NCBI GenBank assembly: GCA_013365365.1
Contig: JABVXU010000340.1
Coordinates: 1-60,098 of the forward strand
Length of the DNA stretch: 60,098 bases
Reading direction: 5' to 3'
From: Cruorifilaria tuberocauda
Taxonomy: Eukaryota > Nematoda > Chromadorea > Rhabditida > Onchocercidae
Positions 1-13,700 of the stretch are shown in pieces. The translations under genes and the position numbers were made by a program. The notes beneath the pieces are model-generated. The model did no database searches. It had not been told where the DNA came from and worked only from the letters and a program-made list of their open reading frames with translations. Every line of letters starts with the position of its first letter. Positions within the stretch are counted from its first letter, which is position 1.

Positions 1-1857
1 ATCCAGTAATTTCTATTTATAAGAGAAATTAAGAAGCCAATTAATCAGATACTTAATTACTAAACTACTAAAAAAGTATTTTAATTACTTGAGTAATTAG
101 TTAATGAAGTAGGTAAATAAATTAAAACATGAAGAATTCCAATACAAACCTGTAACTCATTGTTGATGAGATGATAAGAGTTAAAATGAAATATGGAAAA
201 CTGTTCGTTCAAATTATCTTCTGATAATACTGATAATTTCTGATAATACCATTTATATATCAAAATGATTTGCACTTTTAAAGAATATCCTCTCATAAAT
301 ATGATAATTCCATGATAGTTGATAATTTGATAGTTTATTTTTACATAAAATTTACAGCAATAAAGTTGAAATATGGAAAAGTATCGTCGGTTTAAATCTT
401 TGATAAAAAAAAAGTTTTAAAAAATTGATTTTATTGCTTTCATAGATTTATATCAAAATATATGGCATTAAAATATTTTTTGAATTTCCTTTAATTCTAC
501 CGCAATATTTGAATATTTCCAACTTTTGAGAATAAATAATTTAAAAATAATTAAAATATTTCCATTCATTAATTATTCAACTAGAAATATTCATGCTCGA
601 TAATTAATTTGATTAAATTTAATTAGAGTGTTGTAAACAAAACAACAACTTGTTTATCATTTATTATTTCACAATAATGAAATATTAACTATCGAAATTT
701 CTCGACTTCAATTTTTTTTTTAGTGACAGTATTTCGCTATTGTAATTTACAATTAAAAAAAAAAATCATCGGTTTATTGGTAATGAGAAGATAATGAGAA
801 GATCAATCGATTGATTGCATAGTAATTGTAAAATAATATTTTGAATAAGTTTCAACCATGGAATTATCATTCTTTATCACTTTCTTTTTTCTCTCAGATT
901 AATTTTGTATTTTTTTATCAAACCATTCGTTGTTTAACGTTAGTTAGTTAATTTAATTTAATTTAATTCAAGCTAATTCATATTAGATTGAATTAAGTTA
1001 AATTAAATTAATTTAAATTAATTCATATGGATATTATTTGACCTTAGTTCACAATATCTTCATAATATCTAATTATTATTATCTTGCTATTAAATAAAAA
1101 ATGAAATATCAAGCAATCAAACAGAATGCTATTTCAATAAATTATTTTAATATTTTAATAAAATAAGCTGAATATTAGGCTGAAATATTTCAATAGTGAT
1201 AAGCATAATTTGCATATTAAAAATTAAATTTTAATAGAAGCAATAATTAAATGAGAAAATTATTTTGAATCATAGAAAGGTCGTGTATTATACGATTCAA
1301 AATTAAAATAATGGAATCGACTGGTAGAAAGAAGCATCGAAGGAAAAAGCATCGGTTTTCTTAATTTGATTAATTAATTAATTTGACTAATTAATTAAGG
1401 CTACTGAACTTAAGGTGTTTCCACCTTTTTCCTTTTCCACCTGTTCATTTTATTCCATATACTTTAAGTAATAAATTTAAGTAATAAGTAAAGTTTAGAT
1501 TATTGCCTTTTTTCTCAAACAAAAAAGAGTTTTGGACTTACTTCCGTTTATTAAATATACTTAATGAGAAAACAATGAAAGCAAATTACTTAACTTACTA
1601 AATAAGTAAAACTAATTGCGCAATTTAGTTTAACTTCGATTATATTATAAATATTTAACTTCATTCAAAAATTAAAAACATTTAAAAATCATATTACAAG
1701 TATTATAAATATTTAACTTTCAATTATAACTTGTATTCAATTCAATTATAATTTCAATTTTAAGTAAGTAATCTGCAAATTAGTTAATTTGGAAATTTAA
1801 GACAGTTTCAACTGTTATCAATTAAAATTTTCAATTCAATCAATTAATATTTTACAG
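1..1857. other. AT-rich DNA, no gene resolved (upstream of SH2 gene)
   Basis: This stretch is strongly AT-rich with many short palindromic aattaa/ttaatt runs, for example around 951-1025 and 1360-1400. The SH2 gene starting at 1858 opens in the middle of a codon, so at least one of its upstream exons must lie here or before the window. I could not find an exon here whose donor phase (two bases into a codon) fits. A short ATG frame at 1310 is basic and ends at 1363, and its only donor-like GT has the wrong phase. Confidence 0.5.
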
Positions 1858-3483
1858 AAGCGAACGATCTTTTGATACATCTAACCCTATCAATTATCAT
1901 TATCGTTATCAACCGAGTAGTGAAATTGAAACGAATAGAAATTTAAAAAATTCTGAGCAAACAATTGGTAATACAAAATCTTCTTTACTGTGTTTAATTT
2001 ACATTTTTGAATATTTTTCAAAAAATTAAAATTTCCACAAAAAAAATATCAAAAATATAAAAATTAAATTTTTTAATTTCAAATTATTAAAGTAATAAAG
2101 TTAATTAATAGAGTAATAAAGGAAAGATACAAAATAAATCAAATTAAATTAAATCAAAATAAATTCACACTACTAATTGCTTTATTTATTTTATCTTACT
2201 TTAATTTTTATTTTATTACTTTATTTTATTCCATGAATAAGTTTTACTTTATTACTTTATTTTATTCCATGATTTAGTTAAACGACCAAAAGTTGTACCA
2301 CCGGTATTAAATGAATTTAATAAATGGCGCTATATCGGCGTTTGTACAAAAGATGAAGCTGAAGTATTTGTTCAACATTTGACAGAATTTCGATTGTATC
2401 ATCAATGGGATACTTCGGTAACTCATTACTTTCAATCACTTCCACTATTACAATTTAAGTTTAATTATCATTGGCTTAACAGTTCAACAATCTACAGGTG
2501 GATTTCAAGTTTTCAGATACCTTACTTAGCCGGTCACTTATATAAGTTAATAGTGTGACAGTTTTAAAGTTTGAAATCATTACTGTAAGACATTGATGAT
2601 TGGCTTAACTTAACTACTACTCGACTTAAAGACTAACTGTCTAACTGTAAGTCCAAGGCAACTCTACTAAAACATTATCATTACGGTAAGTTGCGATATA
2701 TGATAAAGGATATATTATATAAAAAGTTACTTAGTCATTATACTTATGATAACTCAATGTCACTTATTCATTCATTCTTTATATTTATTAAAATTAAACA
2801 ATGACGAAAAAAAACCAATTCAATTTAAATTAATTAATTGAATTAAATTAATTAAACTTTAGGTAAACTTAGACGATATCGATTATCTTCCACTTACAGT
2901 GATATATCGTTCATCAGCTGGTGATTATTTTCATTGGCTTGTCCGAACAATGGGTGAAATAATCGAAAACAAGTATAGATCTGTTTAATCATTTATTTAT
3001 TTAAATTAAAATCTTCAGAATTATCTTCTGCCAGTATAGCAAAATAATTAATTAACTTTATTGAAATTAATCTTGATTAAAAAGCATTAAAATTTTAATA
3101 TTAAGATTGTTTATCATTCTTTGATATTTACAATTAAACAACTTCCCACTTAGATTAATTTCATGTTTAAATGCATAAATAAGCGCTTACAATAAAGATA
3201 TAATATATTGCTATTCAACTTTAACTTTTCCTTTAATTCCATGCTTAAATACAAAATAAGCGCTAAACAAAGATACAATATGCTGCTATTTACACTTTTA
3301 ACCTTTCCTATAAATGTCATATTTGAAATTTTAAGCAATACAAAACAAAAAGAATATAAAATTCGAAGTTACTACATCGAACACAGCGGACCATCTTTAC
3401 CAACGCTAAACGAGCTAATTAGATGCTACGAAAACCGTACTTACAACAAATACGGTCATGTCGACGTCTTCCGCTTACTGTGA
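1858..3483 (+). CDS. SH2-domain protein, 3' exons (5' end missing)
   Basis: Exons by phase: 1858-1967, 2278-2417, 2863-2972, 3336-3483 (TGA at 3481). They give about 168 residues. The first exon begins with the last base of a codon, so the N-terminus is missing. After a polar, Tyr-rich stretch comes an SH2 fold: WRYIG plus DEAE (strand A and helix A), then VIYRSS as the FLVR-type strand with the phosphotyrosine-binding Arg at 2908-2910. GDYFHWLVR, then KEYKIRS and YYIEHS follow, and helix B is LPTLNELIRCYE. About 20 residues lie between helix A and the FLVR strand, longer than usual. The domain reaches almost to the C-terminus, and no kinase or SH3 domain is visible. The family is known to bind phosphotyrosine peptides; partner and pathway cannot be inferred. 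If the donor at 2973 is skipped, exon 3 reads to a stop at 2986 and the SH2 would be truncated. It converges on the eIF4A gene. Confidence 0.75.
3162..3316. repeat. Two-copy 78-bp tandem duplication in SH2 intron 3
   Basis: Copies start at 3162 and 3240, each opening with catg(t/c)ttaaat, followed by aagcgct(t/a)a, a(g/c)ata-rich sequence, then ttgctatt or ctgctatt and acttt(t)aac. They are diverged. The duplication lies in the intron just before the last SH2 exon, and the downstream copy is open in the exon's frame from 3208. Confidence 0.7.
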
Positions 3484-4368
3484 GGACATTACTATTTTTA
3501 GCACATTTCTTTTCATTTCAACTTTCAAAGGAAATTTATATCAGAACTCAGTAATTCAAAATCCCTATACGCCCTAAGCATTTGAATAAAGTATATCCGA
3601 ACGAAAGTAATGCAAGATAACCCTCCACATACAGTTTCATTCATACTCGGACACGCTCCAAAGTCATCATGACATAATTACTCAGGAAAAATACGCCACA
3701 ATCTAATTTCCGGAAATGAAACAAATCTCGATTTTCTGTGAATTGCGTTTTTTCTAAAGCAACCATTTCGCCGAAATAGTAGGAGATAAAATAAAGCATA
3801 AAGGTACTCCTCCCAGTTACTCATTTTTTGGACTGCAAAACAAATACTGTATAAACTGGATTAATCAAAAACAAAAATTATATTTAAAAACAGCAACAGT
3901 GCAGCACAGGATTGACAAATCATCAAGTTAATTAACTAATTATCGCAAAACCCAATGAAATGGTCAAAAAGGAAAAAGAGGAATAAAAAACAAAAACAAT
4001 GGAGGAATATGAATGACATCTTACCTCCTTTTACGAAAACAATTTAAAACAATACTATCAATTCCTAAAAACACAAACAAGTTAATCTTGAGTGTTCTGA
4101 AAAAGCACTCTTGAATCTTAACGTATGGGAACAGCAATCAAAAAAGGAAAGAAAAAACAAAATGTGTTATGCAGGCATAATACAACAAAGGCATCAAAAA
4201 AACTCCTTTAATAGTTATTTGAAAATAATTTAGGGGAAAACTTGGGTTCTAGACAGCCTTGTTAACAATGCAAATGAAACCAGTTTGAATTCATGAATTA
4301 AACCGCAGTCAGCAACGAAATAATAATATCGCAATAGCACAAAATTATTACATCACTGTCATCAGCTT
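3484..4368. other. Convergent 3' spacer between SH2 gene and eIF4A
   Basis: This 885-bp stretch should hold the 3' UTRs of the two converging genes. I see no coding signal or conserved element in it. It is somewhat less AT-rich than the introns nearby. Confidence 0.5.
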
Positions 4369-7796
<3,428 letters not shown>

Positions 7797-8043
7797 GTCA
7801 GAATTAACAAACCAAACGAAAAAAATTCGCGTTCAGTGTGAAAACAGATATGAAATCACTTCCTGCAAATTACTGAAAAAGAATGAATGAATGAAACAAC
7901 CGGTTGTCCCGAATTTTTAAATTTCATTCGATTTGATAACGAATTCTACATACCATCATCGTCTAACTAGACGAATTTTATCACATCATAAAATTGCAAA
8001 AATTTTAATCAGCGTTGAACTATTTACAACTTTTCCACATTTC

Positions 8044-8480
8044 CACACAATACACAGACACACAGAGAGATATATAAACACACACATACACGCACACACT
8101 TACACAGACATTCACAATCGGTATACTTCATAACAAAATACAACCGGTTATACGACAAACGCAGACGGGTGTGTACGTACGAGCACAGACATACATACAT
8201 ACATACACAGACATCATCACACCCTCAATGAGGCATATCAACACAAATATACACACCTATGCTTACGTCGATATCCGTAGAGGTATTGAAGAGATGTATG
8301 CACATACGTCTGTAAAATCACATATACATTCATCTCTACAAACGGATAATTAGAGAGTACATGCTACCGAATAAAAAAATTATCATACATATGCTTAACA
8401 TAGACAAGTATACAGTACAAAAATATACTTTCACACACACATACACACACACACACACACGCACACACACACACACACAT
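8044..8480. repeat. CA-rich microsatellite tract
   Basis: Interrupted CA/CATA repeats run through 8044-8480. The purest part is (CA)n at 8432-8480, and (ATAC)n lies around 8190-8205. Frames across it on both strands are open only because of the repeat (Thr/His or Cys/Val residues), so they are not genes. Confidence 0.9.
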
Positions 8481-8873
8481 GAATTTCGTACACTCAAATT
8501 TCGATATGCAAAAACGCACGCACACACTTCACCAAAACATCATGTTCATCATCAACATCAATCATATGCACTATATAGATCATAAAAAGCCTCTATAAAC
8601 GCATACATATCCACGCATACACGTACGTAATTACTTAAAGGAAAAACAACCACCAGAAGTAAAAGACACCACCACCACCAGCATCAGCACCACCACCGCA
8701 CGACGCAACCACCTACCCAATGCCATCACAGCCTAAACTGACCTCATTCACAGTTATTTACTGCGCGGGCAAGAAAACACGACCATATGCAACTAATGAA
8801 CAATTAATCTTCGGTCTATTTGATACGGATGCGTAAACTTCGAGCAAGACATTCGTCGTGAGCACATTAAGTT

Positions 8874-9148
8874 AACGCAATGAGTCGAGAGTGAAATCGA
8901 AATCGAAATCGAGAATGAGAATGCTTGTTGTACTTCTATTTAGCATTTCTTTTATCATTTATATATTATAAAATTTATTACATAAGAATTTTCTGATGTA
9001 AAATCAACGTAATAAGTCAAGAATGAAATCGAAACGAGGCCGAGACCGAGAATAAGAATACTTGTTTTGCTTTTACTTGGCAATTCTTTTACTATGTGTA
9101 TTATTATTTATGTATTATAAAATTTATTGTATAAAAATTTCTGATGTT
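8874..9148. repeat. Two-copy 132-bp tandem duplication
   Basis: The copies start at 8874 and 9006. Both read aacg(c/t)aat(g/a)agtc, then gaaatcgaaa, cttgttg or cttgttt, a t-rich part with ttcttttat or ttcttttac, and tattataaaatttatt, ending in ttctgatgt. They differ by scattered substitutions and small indels, so the duplication is old. Confidence 0.75.
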
Positions 9149-9801
9149 TTCTTTTGAAATGTTAAATATTATTTTGTTTTTTTTTGAAGAAATAATCAGT
9201 GGTATAGAGAAGATTGTTTTATATTGAGGAAGAGAATTTTTCAAACGTTATATAAAATGGAAATTAGTTTAGTACTTATATTTTACCAAGACATTAATAG
9301 ATAATGCATTAATTTTTTTTATAAGTATTGTATAAAGTATATATTTGCCTATTTGCTTAACTATTAAGGTTTTAACAAGCTTAAATTTGGTTTTGATTTT
9401 GATCATCCACTGAGTTCAAGTACAGGAGCTATGGTAGTAAAAAAAAAAGAAGAAAAATCAGTGGTTCAGAAGAGTGTGATAGTTTTAATTTCGGAAGTCG
9501 TGTTATCTTCTTACACTTATTCATTTGAATTATCGAGATAGTTTGATAATTATTACTCATCTCAATAAGAACATATAAATTTTGCACAATTTAAGTTACA
9601 TTAATAATTGACATTTTTTATCTTTAAAGTAAAAAGTTACCGAGTATTCAAAAAAACATTACTATTTCACATTTTCCTTTGTGAAATGTACCGGAAATGG
9701 CAGTCGTAAAATTGCCGTCCTGAATAAAAATACTTGAATAGAAGTAAGTAGGATGAGAGATTAATTGATAACTTTCTGAATAGGATTAGAGGTCAGTGAG
9801 A

Positions 9802-10092
9802 TTAGGAATAATCTGAAGTGAGAATGACGCAACAAAAAGTTAACAGATGCTTTGGAAAATGATAGGATTTGTGAAGTGACATCGGTTTATGTGATGAGTT
9901 TGGAATTTGAATTGGAGAAGAAAGGGTGCAGTAACCGGAGAAATGATTAGATATTGATATCAGATGTTGCGATAATTTACGGTCATCAGAACGTATAATA
10001 CTAATCAGCAATCTATTCATTTCTATTCTCATGACATTTTTTTCAAACAATCGATAACTATTTTGATTAATTAACGAATTAGTTGATGTCAT
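9802..10092 (-). CDS. Candidate 96-residue ORF, unrecognised
   Basis: The frame is open from just after a CATTGCAG acceptor-like site near 10140 (minus strand), with the first ATG at 10092 and a stop at 9802. Including the part before the ATG it stays open for 114 codons, long for DNA this AT-rich. The product is Ser/His-rich and basic, with no clear signal peptide or known motif. It lies in the promoter side of the PIX gene on the opposite strand. It could be a trans-spliced single-exon gene or a chance frame; there is no homology support. Confidence 0.25.
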   Translation of the reverse strand: MTSTNSLINQNSYRLFEKNVMRIEMNRLLISIIRSDDRKLSQHLISISNHFSGYCTLSSPIQIPNSSHKPMSLHKSYHFPKHLLTFCCVILTSDYS

Positions 10093-10741
10093 CAAACCAA
10101 GTGTAATCGAATTGAAGATAGAACGGAAAATTAAAAAAAACTGCAATGGAATGTAAGATTCGAAATGAAATCGTTATGGGACAAAAAATGTCAGAACATT
10201 TTAGGGGAAATATTTAAAGATGATAGAAATGAATGAAAAAATGATAAAATAATAAGGCATATATACTTCATCAGTTCTTAGATCATTGGTGTAATCCGAA
10301 ACGATGTGATCCTGAAACCTGAATCCGTGACATTTTGGTAAGCATAATTGCAAGCAGCGTTTTTTTTTTTGAATAGGCTTAATGTTGTAAAAAGATGAAA
10401 TTCAATTTACTTTTGGCCAAGCAAAATTTTTCCCTTAATAAATATAATGTCTGCTGAATATACTTGGAAAATTTTTAATTTCTACAAAATGTTATTCAGC
10501 AACTGTTGATTTTTGGCATACGATTTAAGATTATATTTGAAAAACGCAATTTTACTGATATTTCAATGTGTTTAATATATCATCTAGTAAAAAATGAAAG
10601 ATATTCGATTAGTGCTCTATATGTATTGAAATTTAGAATATCTTTACAGGTCATTTACATATCACCGAATTTCATCCCTTAGTTTCGAAACGGAAGATAT
10701 CATCTATTTATTGATTTTTATCATGCTAAGAAAAAGATAAA

Positions 10742-10747
10742 TTTCAG
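10742..10747 (+). promoter_or_regulatory. Probable spliced-leader acceptor for PIX mRNA
   Basis: An atttcag site ends at 10747, sixteen bases before the ATG at 10764, with no upstream exon needed. Short leaders after an isolated acceptor are typical of nematode trans-spliced genes. Inferred from position and consensus only. Confidence 0.55.
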
Positions 10748-10763
10748 AGGTGTTTTTTATTTA

Positions 10764-13700
10764 ATGGAAAGTAGCGGTGAACGATTTCATGAAGTTATCC
10801 CATCCTCATCTGATAGTGTCCTTAATACTCAACAAACTGCAACCGTATACGCCCGAGCAAAGCATGCCTTCAAAGGGCGCAATAATGACGAGGTATTCGT
10901 TTTATTATTTATTTTCATGCTTTCATTTCTAAATGCTGTTTATCTAGTAGTTTCAATTTATAACTTTGATTCAAATAATTTGATTTTTAAAAAATGATTT
11001 GGCGATTACCATATACATACATATATGTAATTTATTTTTCTGCACTTGCTCAAATACATAGCAATTCCTTAGTTCAATCTTGTTAAAATTGTGGTTGAAT
11101 AGCCAATATACACTATTGTATTGTTTTCTTTCGTTGAAATTTCATTTTTTTTTTTCATAGACCGAATGAAAACTCGTACATGTTCCAGATAAGGAGAAAA
11201 AGATTGCTTTCTTTATGATCTTCATTTTTTTCTTGTTCTTTGCAATAAATCTTTTTTAGTCATCGTCAAAACTAGCAAAAATGAGTGGTATATTTTGATT
11301 ATGCTGAAAGCTGAAATTTTTTGCACAGCAAAGTGTACCTCAATTAATTTTCCAGCTTTCATTTCGAAGAGGCGATGTTATTACCGTTACACAACAAATT
11401 GAAGGCGGTTGGTGGGAAGGAACGCTACATTCCTATACTGGATGGTTCCCATCGAATTATGTCACAGTAATACCAGAATCCGGTATAGATTTTTAGATAA
11501 TCTTTCATCCATTCTTAGCAACTAAGTAATTTGAAAATTTAACTTTAGAAAGTTTATTAAATTGTTTAAACACACTACGTCAAATAACGCAACTTGGAAA
11601 TTTTGGCTTTAAAGGAATTTATTACTTATAAAGCAGTTTGAATGAGTTACTTTGAGCAAGAGCAATTTTTCAAGTCAATCATTTCTTCAGAAAGATTTTT
11701 GCGATCTCGAAGTAATGGACCTCCAACATTGAATGGTGATGGGATATCATCTGGTGCAGCAAAAGAAACACCTCTGTTTTCTAGTGACACAAGTCGACAA
11801 GCGTATCGGAAACAGGTATACGACTCTCTTTTACTTTTATTTGAAACATTTAGTTCCACAGAAATTTTCTTTTGGTTCGAATTACAGCGTAGTGCTTCTT
11901 TACTACAAAAACTTGTTTTATTATAGTGTACTGTATTGTAGTTATTGTTATATTGTTATTATATTGTTATTATATAGTTATTATATTGATTTTTTTGTAG
12001 TTTTAAATACCCTTTTGTATAAAAAATTTAATTAAGATAATTGAGATCGCCAATGAACATTGACTATAGTATGGGTCCTAGTGTCAATATTTGACAGCAA
12101 AGCGTAATCGTAAGCTGTAATTGATATTGCCGGTAACTTAAAGTGCTATATAAAATTGTTCACAATATGCTATTTGCAGTAGTTGACCGAGTTTTGGTTA
12201 CAGTTTTGCGTTTAGCTTTTCTAATTTCAGGTAATGAAAAGTTTTCTTGAAGCAGAACTGAAGTATGTCGATAGTGTCACAAAATTTAGCGAGGATACGC
12301 TGGCCAAAATTAAAGACTCTAAAAAGTATTTCTTTATATAATCTTTTTCTCAATCTTGTTATATCTGCAGTTTTTTTGGTATACTTTCTACATTCTGCAC
12401 GAATATACGTCAGACCGTTGTATCGGTTTTGGAGGAAGAGTTGAAAATGAAGAAAGTGTAAAAATAATGCTATGATGGGAATTTTGTTCCTGAAAGGAAT
12501 TCAATTTTCAATTGCGGTCTCAAATTTATATTTTTAGGATTTCTGAGAAGGATTTTCAAGTTCTTGTTGGAAATCTGCAGCTTCTCATTACTCATCAGCG
12601 CGAATTACTAAGTAATATCAAAGAAGCTGTTGAAAAAGATGCGACAAATGCTCGAATTGGTGGTTTACTGTTACGAGCAGCACCAAATTTACGACATCTT
12701 CTAAGGCTTTATTGCGAAAATCATCCAAAGGCAGTGGATTTGATTCTTAAAAATAAGTAGGCTTTTCATAAAAAATCTTCAGAAAGAAAGCAAAAATGAC
12801 CATAGCGTTTATGGAAGTTAAATATATTAAAAGTTAAAATATTAATTGAGGCACTGTGTACATATTGTAGGTGCAGTAAGTGGTTTTATGTATTGATTTT
12901 ATTTTCAACCGATATTTTCAGGAAACTTTATGAAGAATTGCTGGGTGAAATAGATTATCCTTTGAAAGATTTAATATCCGGATTGAGCCTCCCATTCCGA
13001 CATTTGGAAACATATCCGAATATATTAAATGAATTGGAGCGTGGTATGCATGAAGCACATCCTGATCGAGGTGATACGCAGCGAGCTGCAGCTGTTTTTC
13101 GTGATATCAGCGTTTGTTTTATATTTCTGGAAATATTTTTTGGATATAATGTCCGTCGTTATTGACTATCTTTAGTGGGCTAGGACTGTGTTTCAGATCG
13201 TTCAGGAATTTCTATTTTATGCAACAATTAGACTTTCAGTTATTAAAAAGAAATTCATACGAGCAAAGCAATTTTCATTCAATTGCTTTGTTAACATGAA
13301 TTTATGATCTCTCATCTACGATTGTTAATATTATAAATCAGAAAATAAAATGATCAACTTTATTGAGACTCATTTCAGAATTATTGCGGAACTTTACGAA
13401 AGCAAAAAGAGATGCAGTTGGAATTAATTGCTTCTGGTTCTATTGACGGTTTATCATCGGAAGAGCTGAAAAAGCTTGGGGAAATTCTGTACATGAGTAT
13501 TGTTTCTGTAGATGACGTAAAGGCTTCTGTTGAAGAAGAACTCTCTTGTGATAGGTAATTTTTGTTAAAATTTTTGTAAAGATAAAGTAGAGGAGAGGGA
13601 TTCTTAATTTTATGAAGATTGACTATTGCTAGGTTTGCTGCTTTTCAAATGTATCAAGTTAGTAATAATACAGGCTTTGCATGCTTTCATCCTTCGCTCT

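Larger units (their letters stand above)
7797..10747. other. Head-to-head intergenic region between eIF4A and PIX
   Basis: Both flanking genes are transcribed outward, so this 3-kb stretch must hold both promoters. It contains CA-rich microsatellite DNA (about 8040-8480), a run of CAC/ACC triplets (8665-8715), a diverged tandem duplication (8874-9148) and one 96-codon minus-strand ORF (9802-10092). No classical promoter motif is recognisable. Confidence 0.6.

Noticed and set aside
81..296. Minus-strand frame of 71 codons, with a possible CAG|GTTTGT donor near 149
   Set aside because: Composition is AT-driven, there is no partner exon within the window and no motif. It might be a real exon of a gene running off the left edge, but I cannot support it.
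7933..8585. Several Thr/His/Tyr or Cys/Val-rich frames on both strands
   Set aside because: They are translations of the CA microsatellite.
11642..11690. ATG-started frame running into PIX exon 3
   Set aside because: A stop lies directly before it; the acceptor at 11690 (atttcttcag) fits the phase from exon 2 exactly, so 11642-11690 is intron.
11733..12035. 100-codon plus-strand frame overlapping PIX exon 3
   Set aside because: It is a shadow frame of exon 3 followed by Tyr/Leu-rich intron noise.
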